This document shows, in pieces, positions 1-12,300 of a stretch of DNA of 64,000 bases. Positions within the stretch are counted from its first letter, which is position 1; every line of letters begins with the position of its first letter. Below the pieces are notes generated by a model that did no database searches, had not been told where the DNA came from, and saw only the letters and a program-made list of their open reading frames with translations. The DNA is from Liolophura sinensis. Lineage: Eukaryota > Mollusca > Polyplacophora > Chitonida > Chitonidae. The DNA is taken from the NCBI RefSeq assembly GCF_032854445.1, contig NC_088302.1, forward strand, positions 51,678,046 through 51,742,045, read 5' to 3'. The position numbers and the translations under genes were made by a program.

Positions 1-210
1 CTTGTCACCGAGTCGTGGTGTTTGTTTCATCCCCATCGTCACTGACGGCCTCTTCTCGGACAGCTGAGGACAGAAACACACAATAATGACATATGGACAA
101 TACTGAACCACAATTAGCCCATGTACACTGTGTAGCTGCTAACGGTGTCATATTATGGTATTACAATCAAGATATACAAACTGTGATATCATGTAAAACT
201 CAAAGACAGT

Positions 211-556
211 AGAAGACTGTGGTATCACGATTTGACAGACTGTAGTATCACGATTGGAATGACTGTGGTATCATAACTTGACAGACAGTGGTGTCACCGT
301 TTGGCATACTGTGGTATCACGACTTGGTACATCGTGGTATCCCGATTTTACAGACTGTTGTATCACGATTTGGCAGACTGGGTTATGACGATTTGACACA
401 CTGTGGTATCACCGTTTGGCAGACTGTGGTATCACAATCTGACCGACTGTGGTATCATCGTTTGGTACACTGATGCATCACAGTTTGACAGAATGTGGTA
501 TCACGATTTCCCAGATTGGTGGTATCACGATTTGGCACGTTGTGGTATCACGATTA
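211..556 (+). repeat. 23-bp minisatellite (actgtggtatcacgatttgacag), about 15 units
   Basis: Seen: units beginning actgtggtatcac spaced 22-25 bp apart. It lies in intron 4 of copy A. Degenerate remnants lie in the matching place in copy B (about 8,840-9,340) and copy D (30,426-30,515). Confidence 0.75.
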
Positions 557-1019
557 AGACATACAGACTGCTTTATCGCGGCACGAAATAAAAGACTCTT
601 GTGTAATGGAAAAACGGAGAGCTTGAGAAGCGTCGACATGAATACGACTGTAGTAACGGTCTTTTAACCAACTTTCTAGGTTATAATATCTGTCAGTGTG
701 TAGGTCTAGTATTGGATGGAATTTCAGAATCCATAAATCGACATTCATCGTCCTCATATAGAGTACAAATGGTCGGTACGAAAGCAATGTAATAATAGAC
801 ATTATTACGGACTGGTATGTCCTTACGAACCCATTCCCCCTCTCCGCCGAGTGCCCGAATGACTATGTCAGTATATAGAATACTAACTTTACCAGGGTCA
901 AGTACTCACCTATAAGGAATTCCTCTCTGACAAAACGTTATCCTCTGGAAATAAAACAAAAGGGATTTCATAAACTACACCAGTACGTACACGTACGTCA
1001 GATGAATTGAATGCTACAT

Positions 1020-1625
1020 CAGTAGAGCATAGGGTTTCTGAATTCTAACTGTTAGTATCCGTCAGAAACGCTTCTATACACTTACTGTTAGTATTTGTCA
1101 AAGAGAAGTCTACTGTACACTAACTGTTGGTATCTGACAAGGAGAATACTTCTATACACTTACTGTTAGTATCTGTGAAGGAGAAGGCTTCTATATACTT
1201 ACTGTTTATGTACACTTACTGTTAGTATCTGACAAGGAGAAGGCTTCTATACACTTACTGTTTTCTGTACACTTACTGTTAGTATCTGACAAGAAGAAGG
1301 CTTCTGTACACTTACTGTTAGTATCTGCAAGGAGAAGGCTTCTATACACTTACTGTTTTCTATACACTTACTGTTAGTATTTGTCAAGGAGAAGGCTTCT
1401 ATACACTAACTGTTAATATCTGTCAAGGAGAAGGCTTCTATACACTTACTGTTTTCTATACACTTACTGTTAGTATCTGTCAAGGAGACGGCTTCTATAC
1501 ACTTACTGTTAGTATCTGTCAAGGAGAAGGATTCTACTGTATATACCGGTACTTATTGTTATTATCTGTCAAAGAAAAAGCTTCTTAACAAGAAAAAGAG
1601 ATAGGGTCAACAGGCCTATACTTAC
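1020..1625 (-). repeat. Exon-end/donor minisatellite, intron 3 of copy A
   Basis: Same family of units as in copies C and D, here mixed with a short form (ttctatacacttactgtt), giving alternating long and short spacing between donor sites. About a dozen GTAAGTGTATAG motifs on the minus strand. Its presence in the diverged copy A shows that the array predates duplication of the locus. Confidence 0.8.
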
Positions 1626-3974
1626 TGTTGGTATCTGCCATATAGAAGGCTTCCTGTAAGCCCAGGTTCTGTGACATTTGAGCCAAGGCGACGGCAAACT
1701 CTTCGATTTCAAGAACATTGTTCTCATTCCGATCGTAGAAATCAATGTTTGCTGGCAATTGCGTCAAATGTTCGTCAGGGTCCAGGGCCTTGGAAAGCAA
1801 AAATCATTTTAATATCTATATATTTATATTTTTTTTAGTTATTTATGCATTTATGTTTTTCTATAAAGGCATACGGATATAAGAACCTGTCTGGAGAAAA
1901 ACCACTGCCCTTCCCAGATAGCCTGCAAACTTTTTGATATTTACACGCGACTCGCATGAAGAGATAAACAGACCTCTCGAGGTTTTCACGCCGTGCGAGA
2001 AATAAGTTTTATTTTTCACTGATTTATGTATCTGATTGATTGCTTCAGTAAGATTTGACCTTTGCTGCACTGGCCAACATGTTTCATAATGCTCACGGTA
2101 TAATTTACATATTTTGAGGGAATCAGAAAAGATTGTTGATGGGCAGTATTTTTTGACACTCCTTCTGTACAACAACAGATTAGTTAAAACTTACCATTCG
2201 CTTCTTTCTCCCACAAACCTTCTTGCACTTCTTTTACATTTTTTCCTAAGAAGTTTTGGACAAGCCCGATAACAAAGTTTTTTACATCCGCCGCTTATAA
2301 TTCGGCGAACACGAATTCGGCGAACACGCCAGGCTTCCAACTCAGCCATCAGTAAGATAGACACCAGCAGCAATATAATTATGGTTTTTTTGTTCATCTG
2401 AAAAAAGGAGGAAAATGGTGTTGCGCTTTTGCAAACTTCTCAAATGCTCACCTACGGTATTTACTTGAGCAAACAGAATACCGTGTCACCTTACCAACTG
2501 AGCTTCCTCTTAGATTTCATGATGTCAAAACTGAAAACTATATTATTTATCATAACAGCATGCAGTCAACATAAAACTCCTGTCATGTTCAAAACTGCAG
2601 TAACATCTACTGTCAACCAGTTTAAAAGCTATATTAAAATACAACGCCGTAATACGTACAAGAACACAGCGACAATCAGCTTTACAATCATCTGGAACAA
2701 CAAACAGGATTATGGAAAATGAGTACTCTGTTTCAGCCCAAGCAGATCCAGAGGCATCCCAAAAAAGTACAGACTCATCGCATACCTTTCGTCGCTTTTA
2801 TTGTGCTAATACTATAGTCTATTTCTTGATAATGATAACGATGTTAAGGTTTAAATGGTTTTCTTTTATTGGTGTTTTTTACGCTGTATACTCAAGGAAG
2901 TTTTTCACTGACAGAATCCCCGTTGGCGTAGAGCCGGTAGTGGTCTTTTGTGGCGGTAGGGGGGGGGGCGTTTGGGGGGTGAGGAACCCACGACCATTCA
3001 CATATTGTGACGTACTTTCTCAGGTAAGACCGCAGAGGAAACCTGCATGAGGTTCACCTGTATTGGCGAGAGGCTGCTGAGTTATTGTGCTGCACTAGAT
3101 GGTTAACCGCAATGCCACGGAGGCCACCGCCTTTCAGTTCAGAAATGTGTTCAAGCCTTTTGTCGTAAATGTATCTATGAAATTAATTTGTGCCCTATTT
3201 ACAATGGACGTCAAAAATATCAAAGAGCAGAAACCGGACATATCCAAAAGAAAAGGTGTCCACCCATAAGGAAACCAATATAAAAGTGCACCTGGCTGAA
3301 GCTGCATTTGTTGAGGTATCAGTTACACCAGCACAACAGCAAACAGCTGTTATTATATGAAGGAGTATACTATAGATGGCATGGGCAGGAGAATAACTAC
3401 AACCATGTTAAACTGTATCGGAAATAGTAAATCTGTAATATAAACACCCGGATAACCACCAAATTGGGAATTTAAACACCGTATCTTTATCTGATACAGG
3501 TAAATACATAAATAAATAAATAAATAATATAACAACGGCCAGGTACAGTTTTTTGTGAAACAGTCAAACATTATAACAAAGAAATGTTCGAAAACTGTAC
3601 TTCTACAGTAAGCTTAGATGATCTACTGGAAGTTCAACCAGCATTACTTGGAAAATATTTAGAAATTTACCTTGAGTTCTGATGCCGAACAAAAAAGGAG
3701 TAATCATAGAACTGCAGTTGATCCAGTGTGAAGCGCAACTATCACAGGGTTCTTACTGGTGCCATGTAAGTGACAGTTTTGTGAGTTTGGGCCTACCCTG
3801 GAACATTTATACCCACTCCTCAAAGGCCGCACTGATGACCAAGCATTTAAAACAATGCCTACAGCAGGCCTGATACAAAAACAAAATAAAGAATGAGTTT
3901 AATACAGCCAATTCCCTGACATTGCATATCTATTCACCGCCGCAGTTGACACATCTGGAAACACATATTGTGTT

Positions 3975-4160
3975 GTGTTTTTTTTTTTTTTGGTTTGTGA
4001 TTATGAATTCTCACCGTCATTGGGTACTGTAACGTAATAGGTTTTAGCCAACCAGAACAGAGTCAAGATGAAGACAGTAAAGTAACACAACATACAGTCA
4101 ACAGACACAGGTATATCAAGCAAACAAAATAGGACGCTTAAAAATGATGTGAAATGTGAA
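3975..4160 (+). repeat. Ancient duplicated flank shared by copies A and B (A side)
   Basis: tttggtttgtgattatgaatt ... cgcttaaaaatgatgtg is strongly similar to 16,379-16,545 (tttggtttgtgattctgaat ... cccttaaaaatgatgtg). With weaker matches at 3,730-3,870 against 16,100-16,200, and 4,335-4,560 against 16,690-16,800, this shows that copies A and B are also a tandem duplication, older than C/D. Confidence 0.7.
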
Positions 4161-4599
4161 GGTGACCATTATTGTCAAAACAGAGCCAGCGCAACGTATT
4201 TGTAGTTTACCGAGTTCAATCGTTACAAAACCTGTAGTCTGCACGGAACCGCATATGCCGGTGCTCACACATCCTGTCATTTACCCCTTAGTGCTTTTTA
4301 TTAACCAAAATACGTTAGTTTACACTGAAATTTCTTGAAATTGCCTTGTCTCCATATAAAAAACTGTGGTCGTGGAACAAAGTATTCCTGTATATATTTG
4401 ATAAATGTTATCCGCCGTAATAAAGAATATTTCACTTGTACCACCACAGCCAACATCATGTGAGAGGAAAGCGGATAGGGCCCGGGGGAATGGAAAGTAA
4501 AGTAAAAGAATGCAAAGTAGGCGAACCTGCATTTTTTTTTCAAACCGGAGGATAGGGTTCTTTGTTTTATTCTGACCTTTGCAAAATATAAGTAGATGG

Positions 4600-6440
4600 T
4601 TGTGTGCTATGCGTGTATCCGCAAGACATTGAGGAAATTCAGGACGAAATACAGTTAAAAGGTAATTTTTTTCTGTTAAATGAATTATTTATATATCATA
4701 TAATTGCTATAAATCACTAGCTGGGTGTATGTGGGTTTGCCGAGGACGTTAATTTCTAAGGTGCAAGGTGAGATAGAATGTACAAATGCTGTAGAAGGTT
4801 TCTGCTTGGTTGTCAAGCCCTGGGACCCAGTTTAAATCTCCTGCAGATGTAACGGAGGATTCTGCTTCAGATCACAGTCACCCTGAGGGGTTATACCGGT
4901 CACTTTACCCTTAATAGATGTTCACAAACTTACAACAACATCGTTGCACGCTTGGATTCATGCTATCTTTTGTCAGTCTTGGAAACAAATCTAAGCCTAC
5001 TTGGCGTCAGTTACACAGGGCTACACAATCAACTGTCGATCGTATGTTCGTTGTCCTTCGTTGTCAACAGTACCGCTATTTATGTTTTGGGGATTGATTC
5101 TAGAACAAAATATATTGGCCTGTGTGGGGTTCGTCAGATTCAGAGAGGAAAAATAGGATTGAGACTCTTATAAAATATTATGAAAACTTAGCAGCATAGC
5201 TGTGCCAAATTATCATTAATTCGGTGGTATGGAGATATGACTGATAGGCTACTTTTTATGGTCAACTCCTACCATTTCATCTAAGGTGCTGTGGTGGTGG
5301 AATGTAAAATCAGCTTTCTTGCTGACCTAATAACGGCGGACTTCAGAGAGTTAAAGCACCTCGGCTCAGACAAGGCGCTTGAATACTTTTAGTGCTTTTT
5401 ATAAACTAACATAAAAAGTCTGTCCCTCGTCTGTAAGAAAGACAAATAAGCCGAATTTTTCAGTTTGGGGGGAAAATTACTTCAGAAAAAGTTTAAACGC
5501 TAAACGATGAGATGTCGTCTTCTAGTGCCAATTCCCCAAGGAGTTTTTCACTGACTGTTACCTTTGTTATTCGCAAATTGCGTGATAAACAATTAAAACG
5601 GACAATATGCATACGTTTGCATATTTTGAACAACATTACTACACACCTTGGGCGAGGCAGTGTGCTATTTGATACGTTGTTGAATATTACACGGCTCGTA
5701 AACCGATGGGTTTAACATCAGTTGTGATCGGTATATGGCACAAACCTGTACCACAACGCTGTGTGAGAATAGCCCCGTATATGCGAGAATATACCCGTGA
5801 CAAAATCAATGTAAGATGATGTCTTACGTATCATGTTCTTTGTTACTAACACAAATCTTTGGATCAAGGGGCGTAGGGACAATCCTTAGATTGTTCCTAC
5901 GCAATGATATCGCTGCGATTAGCAAGAAAAGTGGTTTAATCCCCATGTCAAGTCAAAATATTTTTTTCTGGGAAAAATATGCGTTGATTGGACGTACAAA
6001 TGCCAGAATGTGTCAGATAGCATCACTAGAAGAGACTGTGTCAAGACTGGTGGTAGAATGCTTTATTTTGAGTCCATTCAGCGAAGTAGAGGTGGGGTTG
6101 GGCGGGCCGGCGTGTCCAACCTTTTCATTCTGTAAAGCTGAGGGTATACATACGATATAGCATACGGTGTAAACACATACGGGCGATTTACCAGGGCCTG
6201 TGGTTATTAGCTATCATTTCACCAAGTGGATTGGTAAAGGTAACGTCACACACAAGACCGCTCAATTAAATTGCAACACGTTTGATTGGATAAAATTTCC
6301 AGGATGGCTGTCTTGATTCACAACAGCCATTATATTAATACTGTCATTTTGCTTAAACTCTTCTTTGGTAAAATCACATCGTAAAATTACAGTATGCTAC
6401 TTTGAGAAAGCTTGAGCATCCTGTATCGGGTGAAATATGT
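4600..6440. other. No recognised feature
   Basis: AT-rich single-copy-looking sequence. A 114-codon frame at 5,816-6,160 has no recognisable domain and no clear splice signals, so I do not call it. Confidence 0.4.
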
Positions 6441-7320
6441 TATATATAAATATAGGGGCTGTATTCTTTCTTAACACTATAAATAGTAGAGGTAAGAGAT
6501 TTTGGCTGAGAGGAAATAATTTGATCTGTTCTAAATACATTGGGAAAATTTGACTTAATAAGAGAATATGGATTTTTTTGCCCTCTTTAAACCGCTGCAT
6601 TCTCGGTACTGTCGGTGACATTTTCTTACTACACTTCGTGATTGGTGTTATCGCTGGTACAGATTGCATGACGGTTTATTTTCAATCTTTTGGCTAGGTT
6701 TATATGTATTACGAATACAAACTATTTATTTATGGTTCACATAGTACATAATTTTTAAATTTGAATCATATTTGGTTAAAAAATTCAAATGTTGACTTGC
6801 AAACAGGGCATAAAATCAAATTTCGCCTTTAGCAGAATGTTTTTTTATTTTGCTGATGAAATCTTCCCCCGACATGTAAATATGTAATTAGGGAAAAGTG
6901 TTATCCAGCTGTACTTGTGCATAGGCCTATGTAAAACTGACGTGGAAATAGCTATTGTCAAAACTCAGACTTCTGTGGTAGGTAGAAAAACGAGTCAGTA
7001 GCTTCGGACTGTTGACCTACACAGGTATTGTTTCTCAGAAATAAAAGATTCTACCAGGCAGCATCTGCATGTGAGTGTGTCTGACGAAAAATGCTTACAA
7101 ACAATATTTACAATAACATTAAAACTAAGACACCAGACTGACTATGGATAGTGATTCGTAAGAGTCTTGACATGATGGCGTGTTGGGCGGCGCCAGCGAA
7201 ACCAAGCACGATGTGTGATATGTACTGTTTCATAGGTCCATAGCCAATGAGTCGTCGAGATTGGATATGCTCATTGCGACCTGTCATAATTGAGAAGATT
7301 TTCAAAATGAACTCTACTTT
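6440..7320 (+). repeat. Ancient duplicated flank, matched at 21,930-22,540 and 28,330-28,680
   Basis: Blocks such as cacaggtattg, gtctcagaaataaaagatt, gcagcatctgcatgtgagtg and gtgttatcgctggta recur in the same order in front of segmental units 1 and 2. It marks the border between older copies of the repeated locus. Confidence 0.6.
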
Positions 7321-7489
7321 AGCACATTAGGAAACAGTCCTCGCAATATTCCTGTTATTCCGAGTGAATACGTCAGCATCGATTGGTCTAAATACATGTA
7401 AGTTTGTACGCATGTCTCCAAGTGCCCTTGGGTTGTTGCGTCTGCACGAAAATTGCCACCTGAAAAAGTTCTTAGATATTTTCGGATAA

Positions 7490-8157
7490 CCTATCTGTGT
7501 ATTCAGCAAAACTACATGAAATTCTGAATATTCCGCACTTTATTTCGGATTTAAGACCATTAAGCGCTGTTATATTCACGGGTTTTCTCAGTGCTTTATA
7601 GTCAATGACTTTATTTATGGGGCCAGTGCATTCCGGCGTACCTGGTAATGAACGAGCAGATAGTCTGGCCCTATGTCTGCGTGATGATAGTTCTAATGTC
7701 AGACTGTCCATGTCCGAGGCCTTGAATAAAGTAAAGACAACATTATTTAAACTTTGTTAAACTGAATGGGACGTTTTAGGGAGGGAACGCTTTTATCACT
7801 GCTTTAATCCTCCTGTCAAACTTTATAACAACGTTCATTCCTCCTTCTCTAACAGAAAAGCAGAAATCATGTGTGTTCCGACTTCGGTCAGAGCATCTCC
7901 CAGTTAACAGCTACTTAAAAAGATTCAAGGTAAGAGATTCAGATCTGCATAGAGTGTGCCAGGCTGTGGAGACTATCCGCCATGTTTTACTCGTGTGTCT
8001 GCAGTACACTGTTCAAAGACAAATATTCTTTTTTGCCCTTGTTGACGCTGGACATTTTAACCCAACTCTGAGGACTCTGCTTTGTCCGCTGAAAAATGCA
8101 TGTTTAGTTTTTAAAGCTGTGGGGAAATTTTTATATAGGATCCACAGGTTTTAAGCC
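7490..8157 (+). pseudogene. Non-LTR retrotransposon relic: RNase H end and C-terminal zinc-finger region
   Basis: Seen: at about 7,625-7,770 a frame reads VHSGVPGNERADSLA, the conserved last motif of RNase H domains in LINE ORF2 proteins. After a TAA it continues WDVLGRERFYHCF, and in another frame (7,873-8,154) LRSEHLPVNSYLKRF, then DLHRVCQAVETIRHVLLVC, the CX..H..C C-terminal region of such elements. One stop and at least one frameshift break the frame. There is no 5' part in the window. Inferred: old 5'-truncated insertion. Confidence 0.7.
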
Positions 8158-8399
8158 ACACCTTTGTGGCAATAGGCTTGTTTTTACATTAAAATCTGTT
8201 AGTTGGGAAGCAGTCTACATATTTGTTTTTTATGTCCAGTCTTCAACAACTGCAAATTTTAAACATGCTTCCAAACTCCTCACAGTGGAGCTCCGACCAC
8301 AATATTGAGGGATGTCACGTACTGCGCACAGACGTCTACAGAGCCATATCCACAATGATCATGTTAGGTTAAATCATGATTATGACGTTTTACCAGAAC

Positions 8400-8828
8400 A
8401 AATGAAATAAAGGACATAATTCGAGGTTTTGAAGGTTCCATTTACGTATAACGCATGTTATCTTTCGAGTACAAAAGATTAAGAATGTAAGACCCCGGAG
8501 TCACGAGGTCGCTTTATCCTCATCGTCTGTTCTTAGAGGGGCCTCCATGGCTCAGTCGGTTAGCGCGCTAGCGCAGCGTAATGACCCAGGAGCCTCTCAC
8601 CAATGCGGTCGCTGTGAGTTCAAGTCCAGCTCATGCTGGCTTCCTCTCCGGCCGTAAGTGGGAAGGTCTGTCAGCAACCTGCGGATGGTCGTGGGTTTTC
8701 CCCGGGCTGTGCCCGGTTTCCACCCACCATAATGCTGGCCGCCGTCGTATAAGTGAAATATTCTTGAGTACGGCGTAAAACATCAATCAAAAAAAAAAAA
8801 AAATCTAATCTTAGATCTTCTCAGATAG
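8400..8828 (-). pseudogene. Copy B: relic last exon and 3' UTR, split by a SINE
   Basis: Seen: the acceptor ctgtcctcag|CTATCTGAGAAG at 8828 matches the last-exon start of copies A, C and D. The exon continues 20 nt and is interrupted by a SINE at 8538-8808 with flanking TCTTAGA. On the other side (below 8537) the sequence resumes with similarity to the C and D 3' UTRs (GATGAGGATAAAGCG-like against GATGGAGACAAAAAG). The frame stops three codons in, as in C and D. Inferred: 3' end of the dead copy B. Confidence 0.5.
8538..8808 (+). mobile_element. tRNA-derived SINE, complete copy
   Basis: Seen: a tRNA-like head with box A TGGCTCAGTCGG (8,547-8,560) and a box B-like GAGTTCAAGTCC, then a body (gtaagtgggaaggtctgtcagcaacc... 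region), the tail tgagtacggcgtaaaaca and an A run. It is flanked by direct repeats TCTTAGA at 8,531-8,537 and 8,809-8,815, a likely target-site duplication. It sits inside the relic last exon of copy B. The family is repeated at least eight more times here, mostly as 3' fragments. Confidence 0.8.
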
Positions 8829-9369
8829 CTGAGGACAGAAAACACACAATGTTGATGTGATGAACCATGGCCAGCACGTGCAAGCTGTGATATCATGTAA
8901 AAAACCGGTATACTGCTGACTAACTGCCAACAGTGCCACATTATAGTATTAGAAACAAGATATACCCTACAGACTGTGATGTCATGTAAAAATGTTACTG
9001 ACTGGTATAATCTCTCCGCATTTGATATTACGAACAAAATACACAGACTGTGATACCAAGTAAAAGACTCACAGACTGGGGTATCTCGACCACGACTGTT
9101 ACGCTGTGAATTTACGAACAGAGTGTGATGTCAGGTAACTAACTGACATTCTCCGATTGTAGTATTGTTGCATTGTGCAAGAACAAGATATATAACATCT
9201 GATATAAAGTAACCGACTGACAGACTGTGTCATCACCCGTCTACATTGTCGCATTGTGGTATGGCGAAGACCATATACACACTCTCATGTCACACAAAAG
9301 ACTGACAGAGTATCATAAACACAGCGGTATCTCATCACCAAATGAAAAAGTGTTGCACCGTGGACTGAG

Positions 9370-12300
9370 CCTGCACCCAGTAGCATCACGGTGAAAATCT
9401 TCTTCAGTCGCTTGTATTCAGCCATCCGTCATACTTGCTACCAAAATTGCCTAAAGGAATTTTATTTTATATATTTTAGTATATGATCTCCCGGCGGTAT
9501 GGTATTAGAGTTGGATGTCATTAAATTCTGTTATTAGAAACAATGTAGTCTATTTGCTGAGACTGTAGTGTACGCTGTGCTAATGCGGATAGTTTGTCCT
9601 AACCGAGTTTTCGAGTCCATAACATTTCCTCATCAAATAGAGCGCAAATGATCAGTATCAAACCAGATGGCAACAGTCTGCCCTGTCTACCCTACACCTC
9701 CTATTTACTGAGAAACTGAGACTGAAACTGAGAAACCACAGTCCTCTAGCAGGTACTTAACACATCTTCTGACTTAAAGGCGCAGCCCAATGGCAGTACT
9801 ACATGCCCCCTCATTCACTCTTTACCGGACCAAGGTGACAAAACTCGTGCCTTTATTGAAGACTGCTCGTCTTCAGTCAATATGGTCTACAAGTAAATAC
9901 GTTATAAGTAGACAGGTTAGTCAGTAACTTGCCAAATGTCAAGGGTTTACCAAGAGGTATCTCGGATTCCGTCATACATAAATGATGATTCCTGTCGCAT
10001 ACGGGAAATGTCTTGAATGGCGTTAAAAAGAAACAATCAATCGATCGTGTTTTCCGCTCGATGGCCAGTCTTAACAGAGGATTTAGCAAACTAGAATAGC
10101 AAAAGCAAATATTCTGATGGTCCTGAGAACAAAATTGTAAAGGTATAGGATGGCCTCAAGAAATATAAACTGTCAAGTTTGAATAGCGATATCCGCACTT
10201 TCCTGACTTAATTCAGTCTACGTAAGAATTTTATCAATTTGTAGTGTTACGGTATTGAAAACAGCAACAGAAAGCAGACTCAGTGACTCAATATTACAAT
10301 GTAAACAATGCTTTATATATAAAATGAGACGTACAGTTTTACAGACAGTTCAACAACAACAACATAACAAACATACACATCAGTATTACCGGTCTTTAAA
10401 AGTTTCCAGTTCACCTTTGTATCCCAAGGAATGTATTCCGGGAAATCCAATGTAAAGACCATGGGATAAACACACAATTCACACAAGTCACAAATTGTCC
10501 TAGACAGGTACTTCGCCAGGTTAGCGAACACGAACACAGTACACAGGTTACACAGAACTGGAACAGTCAAGCCTTTGAATGACGTCACACCCGCAGAGCA
10601 CAACACAGGGTAAATACAGGCATGGAGGTATAATCCACTTCAGATCAGTCACAGCTCCCGCAGAAGCTCACAAACGAGCCGTTCAGAGACGTAGAGTAAT
10701 GTCACCTTGTGGCAGAACGAACGTCCTTTGCAAAACTGAAAACTTCAGTTTAGAGTCCTTGACGACCTTGTCGGTCAGGTGAGGTCAGCGTGTTAAACAA
10801 ATTACACAGTCCACACTGTATAATCATAATCAAGATCCGAACACCAATAAACGTGACTTCCGCAGAAATTCACATAAACCAGACATCAGTACTACTGTGG
10901 TACACAAACGGTGTCGGCATAAAAATCTGTCCTCCCAAATGAAACTGGCATCACCAGCTCATATCAAAATAATGGACTCGATACGAGAGCGTCGCACACT
11001 CTCCTGGCTCCCAGTGGGTGCAGCAAAAATACCTCCCCTCTGCACAGAAAACACGGCTTATATACGTGCCAGGTGGATTCAACTATTCTTAGACACAGAA
11101 TTAACAGCCAATGAACAGCCAGTTAAATAAACAGAGCCTTGAACAAGGTGCTTTCAGCCAGGTCCGCGCTGTACATATATAACAGGGCCTGTTATGCTTA
11201 TAACAAGTATACAAACGCACTGCTGTTATGTAATCAAAATATTCATGTGTTAAAAAAAAAATAAATAAAACACTGATTTGATGGGCCACGATATCCGCCA
11301 GGAAAGTGGCCCTAAAACCAGTAAATAAACAAAAAAAAATTATAACATATAACACAAAGGTCCGAAGACTAACAGTACATGAAAACGTTAAATAGTCATA
11401 CATAACAGTAGATCATCAATCAAATTGTTTTAGGTTTGTAAGGAAGAAGACTGAAAAATAACCGTTAAAAAGTGTACAAAAACTTTACGTAGCTATAGTT
11501 GGCTGGGAGCAATTAGCAAATGATTGCTTACAGCTTCGCTTTGCTTGCCTATAAAGCTACCCAATTCACACGCTATATGTTATATATTTAAGAAATTATA
11601 TTTGCGTCAGGGTAGTCTAACGGTAGTTTGACATCAAATCGATGTGGAAGAGTTTATATTTTAAGTCGAAGGCGAATTTCTATTCTATTATCTTGATAGC
11701 AGCAAAATGTTTTCGTAATTTTAACAAAAATGCCATTGCGGTACAGATTAAAACAAAAAAACGCCTCTACTTTCCCTGACACGTTATTTTCGTCCATCCG
11801 AACGTTCTAAAGATGCGTGACCTAATTCTGGAAGAAACCATGATGTGTTTTACAGGGGGTGTGAAAATGCGATGCTTACTATTACGGATTTGCTTCACGA
11901 GTAAGACAGAATAAAAAACAAAATACGTTTGTTTCTCGAAGACAATTCCGACTATAAAATATAGCACTATAAAATAAAACATCTGCAGGGTTGCTTTCAT
12001 ATTGTCCTGCTTTCAGCTAAGACGCTGTTATCAGGGTAGGCTTCGGTGAGACAGGTAAGGTCTCAAACAGCGACCACACTGACAGTGAGCCGTGGAGGTC
12101 GCTCGCTGCTGGAAGCGAGACTTCGGGCAGGTCAAAAGATTTCCCAAACTCAGTTTGACAGAACTAAAGCAGCTAGAAACCTCTGGCATAAGCAAAACGA
12201 CAACAAAAGTGGGGGAGTTCAACCGTTTTATAGTAATTAAAGTACGAAAAAAAATAATTGAAACACACACAAAATTAGGTTAACAATAGTTTGATACTGA

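Larger units (their letters stand above)
5..2397 (-). pseudogene. Copy A: older, frameshifted paralogue of the cationic / EF-hand precursor
   Basis: Seen: exon 2 at 2397-2195 begins cag-like|ATG and encodes a signal peptide, then RVRRIRVRRI and four cysteines (38, 42, 46, 54) with the same 3-3-7 spacing as copies C and D. A one-base loss after the fourth cysteine shifts the frame and removes cysteines 5 and 6; the donor (GAATG|gtaagt) is intact. Exon 3 at 1788-1626 is 163 nt, in phase, with EF loop DRNENNVLEIEE. Exon 4 near 946-892 has another one-base loss after DNVLSE and soon a stop; a new donor-like site (TATAG|gtgagt) lies inside it. Exon 5 begins at 63 and stays open to TGA at 5-7. Inferred: a pseudogene, or a gene making a shorter peptide, if the sequence is accurate. 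Intron 3 (about 1020-1625) holds the same kind of donor-site minisatellite. Confidence 0.6.

Noticed and set aside
3278-3300. Plus-strand TATA box (aatataaaagtgcacc)
   Set aside because: No exon with a donor or coding potential could be found downstream.
3795-3830. TATA-like gggtataaat upstream of copies A and B (also at 16,145-16,180)
   Set aside because: Conserved between A and B, but without a matching first exon and donor; C and D use a different, better supported TATA box.
5816-6160. 114-codon plus-strand frame
   Set aside because: No recognised domain and no match in the other copies of the locus.
8538-8640. tRNA gene
   Set aside because: Box A and box B are present, but the sequence runs into the SINE body and the cloverleaf is poor; it is a SINE head.
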